Origin: G963677325 sp963810555
GTDB taxonomy: Bacteria > Bacteroidota > Bacteroidia > Bacteroidales > Prolixibacteraceae
Length of the DNA stretch: 64,000 bases
Direction: 5' to 3'
Assembly: GCA_963810555.1 (NCBI GenBank)
Contig: CAWENX010000005.1
Span: forward strand, 310,001 to 374,000
Shown piece by piece: positions 34,973 through 43,220 of this stretch; the stretch's first letter is position 1, and every line of letters begins with the position of its first letter. A model generated the notes under the pieces. That model searched no databases, had not been told where the DNA came from, and saw only the letters and a list, made by a program, of their open reading frames with translations. Position numbers and translations under genes: made by a program.

Positions 34973-35425
34973 CTAATTATTTAAATAGTATTCCGATTGA
35001 TGACCATTCTCGTCGAAAACTTCAATGACAAAATCCTGATCGCCGGCCGGACGATTGGCATCCACATCAATGGGAGTAATCTGTACAATGGTTATTTTCG
35101 TTTGAGGAGGTTCACTTTTTTTATCTGTAATCAAAAGGACAAACAGAAGAACCGCGGCTGCGGCAAGGCCGTACAAAAGCAGATTTCTTATCCTGGTTCT
35201 GTTTGATGGGATGGATTCCGGTTCCCGGAAGGCAGGGATATCCCCATTTTCGTCGGATAATGAATTGAGAGCCCTTGTGATCCCCTCAGATAGCTTTTTC
35301 ATTTCATCAAGCTTCTGCCGGCATTCAGGGCACTCCTTCAGATGCTTTATCACCTCTGTCTTTTCATTTTCGGTGCATTCCCCATCTGTATATTTCTGTA
35401 AAAGTTGTTCGTCAATACAATTCAT
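34973..35425 (-). CDS. Anti-sigma factor with zinc-finger (zf-HC2) domain
   Basis: A 150-residue membrane anti-sigma factor. The start giving MNCIDEQLLQKY (ATG 35423-35425) is preferred; a Met seven codons earlier lies further inside the sigma gene. The cytoplasmic N-terminal domain has the zinc signature HLKECPEC, a transmembrane helix lies at about residues 80-97 (LLLYGLAAAAVLLFVLLI), and a 50-residue periplasmic tail follows. It overlaps the sigma factor gene by 14 bases, so translation is coupled. It should hold the partner sigma factor inactive until an envelope signal. Confidence 0.85.
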   Translation of the reverse strand: MNCIDEQLLQKYTDGECTENEKTEVIKHLKECPECRQKLDEMKKLSEGITRALNSLSDENGDIPAFREPESIPSNRTRIRNLLLYGLAAAAVLLFVLLITDKKSEPPQTKITIVQITPIDVDANRPAGDQDFVIEVFDENGHQSEYYLNN

Positions 35426-35894
35426 ACTGAAGTTTTTTAAGTTCATTTCCCAGTTTTTTTAATGTCCTTGAAAGTGTTTTACCTACCGAAGAAAACCGCA
35501 TGCCTGTTATTTCGGCCATTTCCTTATAGGATAAGCCTTCGCTGTAAAGAATGGCCAAAATGCTTTCATCTTTCTTTAACCTGCTCAGTGCAAGCCTGAT
35601 GATTCGTTGATCCTCACTGGTTCCGGGCGGGTCCTCTCCATCTTTCAAATGTTTAACCAATTCAATCTTCTCGTGTTTCTTTTTTCTCTTTGAATAATCT
35701 ATGCACCGGTTAACCGTCACTTTATAAAGCCAGCTCCGGGGATATTCAATGGGCTTTTTTTTAAGACCCTGGTACAATTCGATAAATACCTCCTGGACAA
35801 GATCGGAAGCATCCTCCCGGTCAGGAACCATTTTACGGACCACATTAAAAATGAGCCTGTAGTTGTCGCTGTATATTTTATTGAACCGGTCCAA
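35412..35894 (-). CDS. ECF-type RNA polymerase sigma factor
   Basis: A 160-residue sigma-70 family ECF factor. Region 2 shows NVVRKMVPDREDASDLVQEVFIELYQ and RSWLYKVTVNRCIDYSKRKKK; region 4 shows LALSRLKKDESILAILYSEGLSYKEMAEITGMRFSSVGKTLSRTLKKL. The start is a TTG at 35892-35894; there is an in-frame stop four codons upstream and no ATG that keeps region 2 intact. Together with the anti-sigma, propeller and retropepsin-like genes it forms a four-gene leftward set, which it may autoregulate. Confidence 0.9.
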   Translation of the reverse strand: MDRFNKIYSDNYRLIFNVVRKMVPDREDASDLVQEVFIELYQGLKKKPIEYPRSWLYKVTVNRCIDYSKRKKKHEKIELVKHLKDGEDPPGTSEDQRIIRLALSRLKKDESILAILYSEGLSYKEMAEITGMRFSSVGKTLSRTLKKLGNELKKLQYELY

Positions 35895-36238
35895 AAGGTT
35901 TTTTAGCTATAAGACTTAAACTTAGGCTTTTTTGTGACAAGTGATGGGAAAATACTGAAAATAATTTTACGCTTTGCAAATGAAATCAGTTGAGTCATGT
36001 TGATTCGTTTTCTGAATTTGCCATTGGTTATCTCTTAAAATCAATATAATTAAAACGTCTCATTATCTGCAATCATTCTTTCTTCCTGTCCTTCACCTGT
36101 TGTCTTTATCCTGTTAATTATTCCTGATCATCCCTTCGGTTTAAGTCCATGAAAGCTGAATTATTATAGATATCTCCAGGTCAAAGCCCAGCCATCGCCA
36201 TATCATGATCGTACCTTGTCCGTACTAAAACCATAGTT

Positions 36239-36282
36239 TCTGCACTATATCTGCACTATTACTGCTCTATATCTGCACTAAT
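36239..36282. repeat. Four phased 11-bp repeats
   Basis: TCTGCACTATA, TCTGCACTATT, ACTGCTCTATA and TCTGCACTAAT follow each other with exact 11-base spacing, ending 15 bases before the -7 box at 36297. That position is where an activator or repressor would bind. Confidence 0.8.
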
Positions 36283-36296
36283 TAGTGGAAATATAG

Positions 36297-36304
36297 TATA
36301 TTTG
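36297..36304 (+). promoter_or_regulatory. Candidate -7 box for the DUF6266-like gene
   Basis: TATATTTG, 35 bases before the ATG at 36340. The space where -33 should be is occupied by the end of the 11-bp repeats. Confidence 0.5.
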
Positions 36305-36339
36305 TAGTGTAAATATTGTGTAATTAATATGACGATAGT

Positions 36340-36966
36340 ATGGCGAAGATAAGAGGAAGGTCAGGCGAAGGTCTATCAGGACTGGTCGGCAATTTGGTTT
36401 TTTATAATTACAGGGGACAGCAATGTGTCAGAACAATACAGCGGAAAAGAGCGAAGAATTCATGGAGCGAAAGTCAGATATTGGTCCGCAAGCGTTTCGC
36501 GGCTATAAAGGTGTTCTGGAGCCGGTTTGACTACTCGCCGGTACAGGGCATATGGAAGGTTGCCGAAAAGGGAAGGCGGGGAGATAACCTTTTCGTGAGC
36601 GTCAATATGCAGGCATTTGGCCCTGACGGGAGTTTAACCGATCAGGAACGGCTCCATTTTTCGGCAGGACAACTGCCTCTGCCTTTCAGGTTTACGGCCG
36701 TGAGGTCACAAGGCGATCCGAGTAAGATTGAGGTTACCTGGCAGGATGATCCGGGAAGCGCGCTTGCATGGGACAGCGACAGACTGATGATGATGGTTGG
36801 ATACGGGGAAGAGTTTAAGGGTCCCCTCGAAACTGGTGTGATGCGTAAACAGAAATCGGCGCTGATCGAGCTTCCGGCGGTTCCCGGGACGATCGATGCC
36901 ATATGGCTGTTTTTTGCTTCGGAAGAAAGACAGCTTTATTCGCCGGATCAGTATTTCAGCCTGTAA
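36340..36966 (+). CDS. DUF6266-like protein
   Basis: A 208-residue soluble protein. The first 60 residues (KIRGRSGEGLSGLVGNLVFYN, then YRGQQCVRTIQRKRA) have the same layout as the DUF6266 gene at 24753 (short Gly-rich start, an aromatic/RG turn, then a basic helix), with the rest beta-rich. The overall similarity is weak, so it is a distant relative at best. The gene is alone between the sigma-factor operon and the four-paralogue cluster, has a regulated-looking promoter, and is followed at once by a palindromic terminator. GC content is higher than the surroundings. Confidence 0.55.
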   Translation: MAKIRGRSGEGLSGLVGNLVFYNYRGQQCVRTIQRKRAKNSWSESQILVRKRFAAIKVFWSRFDYSPVQGIWKVAEKGRRGDNLFVSVNMQAFGPDGSLTDQERLHFSAGQLPLPFRFTAVRSQGDPSKIEVTWQDDPGSALAWDSDRLMMMVGYGEEFKGPLETGVMRKQKSALIELPAVPGTIDAIWLFFASEERQLYSPDQYFSL

Positions 36967-37000
36967 AGCCCTTTCGGGGTTCCAAACCCCCAAAAGGGCT
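36967..37000. terminator. Palindromic terminator-like repeat
   Basis: AGCCCTTTCGGGGTT-cca-AACCCCCAAAAGGGCT, one base after the stop codon. A close relative (AACCCTTTCGGGG / CCCCGAAAGGGTT) lies inside mutB at 60825-60858. There is no T-run, so repeat and terminator roles are both possible. Confidence 0.6.
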
Positions 37001-37159
37001 GAAGGCAGCAGGATCAGTTTTTCATAATTTAGGTTGAAGACAGTGAGCTAACACCTGTAGAAAAAGTATGAATGGCAGAAGGCAGCGGCAGTGCCAGTAT
37101 GACATTTTACTGCTGCTGCCTCCTGCCGATGCTGCTCCTATTGTCTGTATCGTGTTCTT

Positions 37160-38374
37160 TTAAGGCCTCCAGCTGTGGTCGGTCTCAGGAAGCCGTATCC
37201 GGTAAATATGTTCCGCAAGGGACGCAAAATCATCAGTGAATCTTCCGTTATCAGCCCGGATGGTGCGCTCTTCATCTATCACCACAATTTCTGTTCCGGC
37301 CTTTAACCCGGGCACTTTGAAAAGCGCTTTGCCTCCGACAGGTATGATCGGGTCGTAACGTTTGGCATTCTCCGTTCCGGGGCCCATGTCGATATTCTGG
37401 GCGAAAATGTAAATAAAGCCGTTGTATTGTGTGGCTTTAAACTGGCATTGTAACCCGCCGTCCAGCTCCATCTTTATTTTTCTCTTATAGGGATCGGCTA
37501 AAATAGCGGGCGCCAGGCGGGTAATCTGTTCATTGATCCTGGCCAGTTCTTTCTGAGTGGCTTCACCCGGAGAGAAGGTTACGGTGTCAGGGAACCAGGC
37601 ATGGGTGAAATAACCGATTGCTGTAGCCCCGTTGATGATGGCCTGCCATACCTCGTTGCGCATATGGATCGGCAGAACATCGGGCTGGTCCTTATAAGGC
37701 ATCCACTTGCTTCCCTTATTGGTCTCAATCCAGGAATAAAGAGGGCGATTGCCGGCCATAGCACGCAATTGCCTTACTGCACTGCTTTCCCAAATAAGGC
37801 GGGTAGGATAACCCCAGCCGTAGATGGGATAATAATCGAAACCGATTACATCTGCGGACTTTACATAAAGAGGGTAATTCTTTGTCCGCCAGTTGTCCGG
37901 ATAAGAACTCTGCTCCTTCATAAATGAACTGGTAAGGGTGATAAAAATCAACCTTTTCGGATCAGCAGCCCGCATTTCAGCGCAGCGTGCCGCTACCTCA
38001 TCCGGGGTCTGCCTGGGCTTCAGGTCAGCTCCTTTCCCCCTTGAAAGATCCGGCTCGTCCGAGTAGATCCAGCCGAGAACATAGCCATTATCAGCCTGTC
38101 CTTTTTTAAAGGAGGTTACGGCATAGCCGCCTGCCTCTTTTGCAGCCACCTCATTGGCATTGCCGCAAAAGGTATTAAAATTAAGCTCCCTGAGCTTCGC
38201 ATACATAGTTGAAGGCTGAGCCCAGGACATGATGGGAAAGAAGGGCTGGCCGTTTACAATGAATTCGTGGTTTTTCCCCACTTCGACTTTTTCGATGGGT
38301 CCCAGCGGAACCTGGGCCGTTGAGGCGATACCCCAAAAACCCAATGCGATAAATATTAAATAATTAACTTTCAT
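37160..38374 (-). CDS. Secreted TIM-barrel-glycosidase-like protein, paralogue 1
   Basis: A 404-residue exported protein (signal peptide ends near STAQ). It starts with a small strand region (KVEVGKNHEFIVNGQPFFPIMSWAQP), typical of glycosidases that open with 'home'-strand VNGKPFFP. Two conserved acids lie where clan-A glycosidases have acid/base and nucleophile: E107 in IYSDEPDL and E217 in YSWIETNKGSKW. A C-terminal beta domain (from about residue 305) completes it. It is one of four tandem copies. I cannot assign a GH number or substrate; a glycoside hydrolase is inference from layout. Confidence 0.7.
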   Translation of the reverse strand: MKVNYLIFIALGFWGIASTAQVPLGPIEKVEVGKNHEFIVNGQPFFPIMSWAQPSTMYAKLRELNFNTFCGNANEVAAKEAGGYAVTSFKKGQADNGYVLGWIYSDEPDLSRGKGADLKPRQTPDEVAARCAEMRAADPKRLIFITLTSSFMKEQSSYPDNWRTKNYPLYVKSADVIGFDYYPIYGWGYPTRLIWESSAVRQLRAMAGNRPLYSWIETNKGSKWMPYKDQPDVLPIHMRNEVWQAIINGATAIGYFTHAWFPDTVTFSPGEATQKELARINEQITRLAPAILADPYKRKIKMELDGGLQCQFKATQYNGFIYIFAQNIDMGPGTENAKRYDPIIPVGGKALFKVPGLKAGTEIVVIDEERTIRADNGRFTDDFASLAEHIYRIRLPETDHSWRP

Positions 38375-38457
38375 AAGATTGATGTTAAGATCAGATGTTA
38401 ATAGACTAAAGGCTAAAGACTAAAGGCTGAAATTAAAAAATATAATAAAAAAGATAT

Positions 38458-39645
38458 TCAAAGTTTTATACGGTAAATATGTTCAAGAAGAGGACGGAAT
38501 TCGTCGGTAAATTTACCTTTTTCGGCAGTGATGGTCCGTTTTTCTCCCACCACCTCTACCTGGGCTCCGTTCTGTAATCCTTTTACAGTAATTGTGGCTG
38601 TGCCCCCCCTGGGTGAAATGGGATCATATTGTTTTGCTTTTTCAGCACCCGGCCCCAGATCAATGTTCTGTGCGATAATATAAAGTGATCCTTCATATTT
38701 TGTCGCCTTGAACTGGCATTTCAGTTCGTCTCCCAGCGTCATATTTATCTCTTCTGTGGCAGGATCGGCCAATATGACCGGAGCCAGTTGAGTGATCCGC
38801 CCGTTCAGCCATGCCAGTTCCTTTCTCATTTCCTCATTCGGAGCAAATTCGGTCGTATCCGGACGCCAGGCATGGGAAAAGTATCCGATAGCTGTCGCTC
38901 CATTTATAATGGCCTGCCATACTTCATTCCGGGTATACAAAGGAAGTACTTCAGGTTGCTTTTCATACGGCATCCATTTGCTTCCCCTGCTTGTTTCGAT
39001 CCATGCATATACGGGACGGGAACCTGCCAATTCACATAATTGTCTGACACCGCTTCCCACCCAATCGAGATGTGCGGGATAACCCCATCCGTAAACAGGA
39101 TAATAATCAAAACCGACAACATCTGCTGATTTTACATATTCAGGATAATTCTTCAGGCGCCAAGCATCAGGATAATCGCCACTTTCTTTCATAAACGAAT
39201 TAGTCAGTGTCATAAAAATCAGGTGCTTGAGGCCTGTAGCCCTCATGCGGTCACATCTTGAAGCTACCTGTTCCGGAGTCTGTCTGGGTTTTGCATCGGC
39301 ACCTTTGCCTGTGGCAAGATCCGGTTCATCAGAATAAATCCAGGCAAGGGTATAACCATTATCAGCAAGAAGCGCCCTGAAACCTGTAATAGCATAACCA
39401 CCGGCTGCCTTTGCAGCTCCCGCATTCGCTCCTCCACAAAAAGTATTGAAATTAAGTTTTCTCAGCATTTCGTAATTCTTTGCCGGTTGAGCCCAGGACA
39501 TGATGGGAAAGAAAGGTTTACCGTTCACGATGAACTCACGGTTTTTCCCGATTTCGACTTTTTGGATCGGATCGAGAGGGGCCTGTGCCATTAAGGAGAA
39601 TCCGCAGAATGCTAAAGCAAGAGTCAATAAATAATTCAATTTCAT
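38458..39645 (-). CDS. Secreted TIM-barrel-glycosidase-like protein, paralogue 2
   Basis: Closest to paralogue 1 (shared NGYTLAWIYSDEPDLATGKGADAKPRQTP-type segment). About 395 residues from the ATG at 39643-39645, which gives MKLNYLLTLALAFCGFSLMAQ; the frame is open for 26 more codons but these overlap the 5' region without a signal. Both putative catalytic Glu residues are kept (DEPDL and AWIETSRGSKW). The distance to paralogue 3 is 31 bases, so the copies are probably co-transcribed. Confidence 0.7.
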   Translation of the reverse strand: MKLNYLLTLALAFCGFSLMAQAPLDPIQKVEIGKNREFIVNGKPFFPIMSWAQPAKNYEMLRKLNFNTFCGGANAGAAKAAGGYAITGFRALLADNGYTLAWIYSDEPDLATGKGADAKPRQTPEQVASRCDRMRATGLKHLIFMTLTNSFMKESGDYPDAWRLKNYPEYVKSADVVGFDYYPVYGWGYPAHLDWVGSGVRQLCELAGSRPVYAWIETSRGSKWMPYEKQPEVLPLYTRNEVWQAIINGATAIGYFSHAWRPDTTEFAPNEEMRKELAWLNGRITQLAPVILADPATEEINMTLGDELKCQFKATKYEGSLYIIAQNIDLGPGAEKAKQYDPISPRGGTATITVKGLQNGAQVEVVGEKRTITAEKGKFTDEFRPLLEHIYRIKL

Positions 39646-39676
39646 AATTAACGAATTACACGAATCACGAATAAAG

Positions 39677-40864
39677 TTATAGTTTAAAACGGTAAATGTG
39701 TTCAGCCAGCGGGGCAAATTCATCGGAAAACTTACCGTCTTCGGCAGTTAAAGTCCTGTCTTCATCAATCACCTCTATTTTTGTGCCTGATTTTAGTCCT
39801 GCCACAGTAAACAGAGCTATACCTGTTCGGGGGGATATCGGATCAAACTGTTTTGCCTTATCGGCTCCCGGTCCCAGGTCATTGTTTTCTGAAAAGATAT
39901 AAACGGAACCCTTGTATTTAGTCGCCTTAAAACTGCATTTCATTCCGTCATCCATTGTCATTTCAATCCTGTTTTTAGCGGTTCCTGAAAGGATTGCCGG
40001 CGCCAGGCGGGTAATCTGGTTGTTTAACCGTTTCATCTCATTCTGCATTTCAGGCGTTGGTGCAAATTCCGTAAATTGAGGACGCCAGGCATGGGTAAAA
40101 TAAGTGATGCCGGAAGCCCCGTTGATAATGGCCTGCCATACCTCATTACGGGTATGCATGGGGAGCACATCGGGCTGTTTTTCATATGACATCCACCGGC
40201 TGCCTTTGCTGGTTTCAATCGCGGCGGTTACAGGACATCCGGCTGAAAGACTACAGAGCTGTCTGACTCCGCTGCCGACCCAGTTTAAATGGGCTGCAAA
40301 ACCTGATCCGTAGATGGGATAAACATCAAATCCAAGAATATCGGCGCTCCTGATATATTGAGGGTAAACCCTTTCCCTGTATTCATCCGACTTTGTGCTC
40401 TGTTCCTTCATAAAGCCGGCAGTTAAACCAATGAATACAAGACGTCCGGGGTATTTTGTCCTGATTTGCCTGACTTTTTCAGCCACCTGTTCAGGTGTCT
40501 GTCTCGACCTGGCTGTATCACCTCTTCCAACCATCAGGTCCGGTTCATCATCGTACATAATGCCAAGAATCATGTCGTTCGGCGATTTTGCAATGCGCTC
40601 GCCAGAAGTAAATGTATAACCACCGGCCTGTTTTGCCGCTGCCGGATCCACACTGCCGCTGAAAGTATTAAAACCGAGTTCCCTCAGGAGAGGATAATTT
40701 TTTACCGGCTGAGCCCATGAGGCGATCATGAAAAAAGGCTTGCCATTTATGAGTATTTCATGGTTCCGGCCAATCTTTATGTTCTTTATGGGCTCCTGTT
40801 GACCCAGGGCTGTTATTCCAACATGCAGGGAAATTAACAGGATCAATAATTTACTAATTTTCAT
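39677..40864 (-). CDS. Secreted TIM-barrel-glycosidase-like protein, paralogue 3
   Basis: About 395 residues; start at the ATG 40862-40864 giving MKISKLLILLISLHVG and a cleavable signal. It differs most in the substrate-facing parts: IMYDDEPDLM and TAAIETSKGSRW, with both Glu kept. It shares with paralogue 4 the segment GERIAKSPNDMILG-DDE, so 3 and 4 form one subgroup and 1 and 2 another. The gap upstream to paralogue 4 is about 190 bases. Confidence 0.7.
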   Translation of the reverse strand: MKISKLLILLISLHVGITALGQQEPIKNIKIGRNHEILINGKPFFMIASWAQPVKNYPLLRELGFNTFSGSVDPAAAKQAGGYTFTSGERIAKSPNDMILGIMYDDEPDLMVGRGDTARSRQTPEQVAEKVRQIRTKYPGRLVFIGLTAGFMKEQSTKSDEYRERVYPQYIRSADILGFDVYPIYGSGFAAHLNWVGSGVRQLCSLSAGCPVTAAIETSKGSRWMSYEKQPDVLPMHTRNEVWQAIINGASGITYFTHAWRPQFTEFAPTPEMQNEMKRLNNQITRLAPAILSGTAKNRIEMTMDDGMKCSFKATKYKGSVYIFSENNDLGPGADKAKQFDPISPRTGIALFTVAGLKSGTKIEVIDEDRTLTAEDGKFSDEFAPLAEHIYRFKL

Positions 40865-41055
40865 AAGCTTATTTTGATAAGTCAAATTTATAAATACTTG
40901 AATCAATATCAAAAGAATTGAAATAAATTGCTTAAATGAAACAGTGCGGAATCTATCCTTCCCGAGCGTGATGATCAGTTCAGTCTGTAAAACAATGAGG
41001 CACAATGAAAAAGATCATTGTGCCCTCGAAATGTAATGATGTTCGACTATTTCTT

Positions 41056-42249
41056 TTATTTCTTCATTTTATAAATGTGTTCGGCAAGGGGAGCAAATTC
41101 GTCTGTGAATCTGTCATTTTCAGCAGTAATTGTCCGGTTTTCATCAACCACTTCGATAATGGTTCCTGCTTTAAGCCCGGCCACTTTGAATACAGCATTG
41201 CCTGAGCGCGGGGAAATCGGGTCAAATTGTCTCGCTTTTTCAGCGCCGGGTCCTAAATCATTGTTCTCTGTAAAGATGTAAAGCGAGCCTTTCAACTTTG
41301 TTGCTTTGAAGGAACATTTCAGATTATCTCCAAGGACCATTTCAATCTGCTCTTTTGCCGGATCAGCCAGAATAGCCGGAGCCAGCCGTGTGATCTGGGC
41401 ATCCAGCCGTGCAAGCTCCTTCTGCATTTCGGGTGTCGGGGCGAATTCCTTAAATTCAGGACGCCAGGCATGTGTAAAATAGCCGATTGCTGTAGCCCCG
41501 TTGATGATGGCCTGCCATACCTCGTTACGGGTATGCATGGGCAAAACATCCGGCTGCTTTTCATAGGTCATCCATCGGCTGCCTTTACTTGTCTCGATCC
41601 AGGCATAAACAGGACGAGGACCCGCCAAGGCACATAACTGTTTAACCCCGCTTCCCACCCAGTTGAGATGGGCAGCGTAACCTGATCCATAGATGGGATA
41701 AATGTCAAAACCCATCACATCAGCGCTCTTCACGTATTCGGGATAAATCTTATCCCTGACATCAGCAGGATAGGTACTTTCTTCCCTGGTAAAATTCCCG
41801 GTCAAAGTCATAAAAAGCAATCTGCCCGGATTCTCTGCTCTTATCCCTTTAACCTTTTCAGCAACCTGCTCCGGAGTTTGTCTGGGTTTTGCTTCCGCGC
41901 CCTTGCCTACCGGCATATCGCACTCATCATCGAAGACCATTCCAAGTATCATATCATTGGGCGACTTTGCAATCCGCCTTCCGTTTGTCACTGCATAAAC
42001 ACCTGCCTCTTTGGCAGCTGCAGGATCAACGTCACCACATGCGGTATTCATTCCCAATTCCCGCAAAGGTTTGTAATTCTTCGCAGGCTGAGCCCATGAC
42101 ATTATCGGGAAAAAAGGTTTGCCATTAACAACAAATTCACGGTTTTTGCCAACTTTGACCTTCTTAATCGGTTCAACCGCATTCTGAGCCACAGCGGAGA
42201 CACTTACCAATGCTGCCGCAATTAAAATAACCAATCTTCTAAGTTTCAT
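41056..42249 (-). CDS. Secreted TIM-barrel-glycosidase-like protein, paralogue 4
   Basis: A 397-residue exported protein with signal peptide ending SVAQN-like (about residue 22). First gene of the leftward cluster. The first catalytic motif reads MVFDDECDMP (Cys instead of Pro after Glu) while AWIETSKGSRWM is unchanged. The C-terminal domain ends in FAPLAEHIYKMKK, like the other three copies. Substitution of the residue beside the acid suggests a changed substrate or pKa; this is inference. Confidence 0.7.
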   Translation of the reverse strand: MKLRRLVILIAAALVSVSAVAQNAVEPIKKVKVGKNREFVVNGKPFFPIMSWAQPAKNYKPLRELGMNTACGDVDPAAAKEAGVYAVTNGRRIAKSPNDMILGMVFDDECDMPVGKGAEAKPRQTPEQVAEKVKGIRAENPGRLLFMTLTGNFTREESTYPADVRDKIYPEYVKSADVMGFDIYPIYGSGYAAHLNWVGSGVKQLCALAGPRPVYAWIETSKGSRWMTYEKQPDVLPMHTRNEVWQAIINGATAIGYFTHAWRPEFKEFAPTPEMQKELARLDAQITRLAPAILADPAKEQIEMVLGDNLKCSFKATKLKGSLYIFTENNDLGPGAEKARQFDPISPRSGNAVFKVAGLKAGTIIEVVDENRTITAENDRFTDEFAPLAEHIYKMKK

Positions 42250-42407
42250 AAGTTTTGAAAAATGTTTAACAAATACGTAACAATAATAACCTTTTTTATA
42301 ATGAAAGAATTAAAGAATGAAGAAATTAAGAAATATTATTTTTACTATTCATTCATTTTTTCATTCGTCAATAAGATTCAAATGAATTGCCCAACAACTC
42401 TATCCGG

Positions 42408-43220
42408 TCACATTGAAGCAATTAATTCCCGGATAAGCAGGCTTAATTTTGGCCCGGTATTTCTGGCAACAGAGAGAACATTTTCATGTGAAACTTCAAT
42501 GATCTCTCCCGGTACACCGCTGTCGGTAATAACCGATATACCAAATACCCTCATTCCCATATGACGGGCAACAATCACCTCGGGGACTGTCGACATTCCG
42601 ACTGCGTCGCCGCCCAACAGTCGAAACATTTTATACTCAGCCGGGGTTTCGAATGTTGGACCGGTAACACCGACATAAACACCCTGCTTTAATTCTATCC
42701 TATTTTCACCGGCAATTTTTTTAGCTTTATTTCTGATATCAATATCGTATGATGCACTCATATCCGGGAATCTTGGACCCAACTCATCCTGATTTGGACC
42801 TATCAGGGGATTCTGACCGAACATGTTTATATGATCGGTAATCATCATCAGATCGCCAATCCTGAAATCCGGATTTAAACCTCCGCTTGCATTGGAAACA
42901 AATAAAGTTTCTATGCCCATTTCATGCATTACTCTAACTGGAAAGGTTACTTCTTTCAGAGAATATCCTTCATAAAAATGGAACCGCCCCTGCATAGCCA
43001 AAACATTTTTACCGCTAAGCTTGCCGAAAATCAGGACACCCTGATGTCCATCAACTGTAGAAAGAGGGAAATTGGGAATATCTCTGTAATCTATTTTGTT
43101 TATTATTTCTATATCATTGATTAGTTCACCTAAACCGGTTCCGAGGATAATGGCAATTTCAGGTTTAATATCGGTTAAACCCAGAAGGAATTCCGAGGTT
43201 TCTTTTATTGTCTTTAACAT
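42408..43220 (-). CDS. punA: Purine nucleoside phosphorylase (trimeric PNP type)
   Basis: About 270 residues from the ATG at 43218-43220 (MLKTIKETSEFLL); thirteen extra in-frame codons lie further inside lpxK. It phosphorolyses inosine/guanosine to base plus ribose-1-phosphate. Seen: ILGTGLGELINDIE (phosphate site), STVDGHQG with the conserved His, GRFHFYEGY, VSNASGGLNP, and the base site FETPAEYKM...GGDAVGMSTVPE. Length fits the low-molecular-mass PNP family. It overlaps the end of lpxK by about 55 bases on the same strand, indicating coupled translation. Confidence 0.95.
   Translation of the reverse strand: MLKTIKETSEFLLGLTDIKPEIAIILGTGLGELINDIEIINKIDYRDIPNFPLSTVDGHQGVLIFGKLSGKNVLAMQGRFHFYEGYSLKEVTFPVRVMHEMGIETLFVSNASGGLNPDFRIGDLMMITDHINMFGQNPLIGPNQDELGPRFPDMSASYDIDIRNKAKKIAGENRIELKQGVYVGVTGPTFETPAEYKMFRLLGGDAVGMSTVPEVIVARHMGMRVFGISVITDSGVPGEIIEVSHENVLSVARNTGPKLSLLIRELIASM

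Larger units (their letters stand above)
35895..36339. other. Divergent intergenic region
   Basis: No gene seen. It contains the promoter area for the rightward DUF6266-like gene with four 11-bp repeats (36239-36282). Confidence 0.55.

Noticed and set aside
41005..41205. Small rightward frame between paralogues 3 and 4
   Set aside because: Lies mostly in the antisense of paralogue 4 and has no signal or domain.
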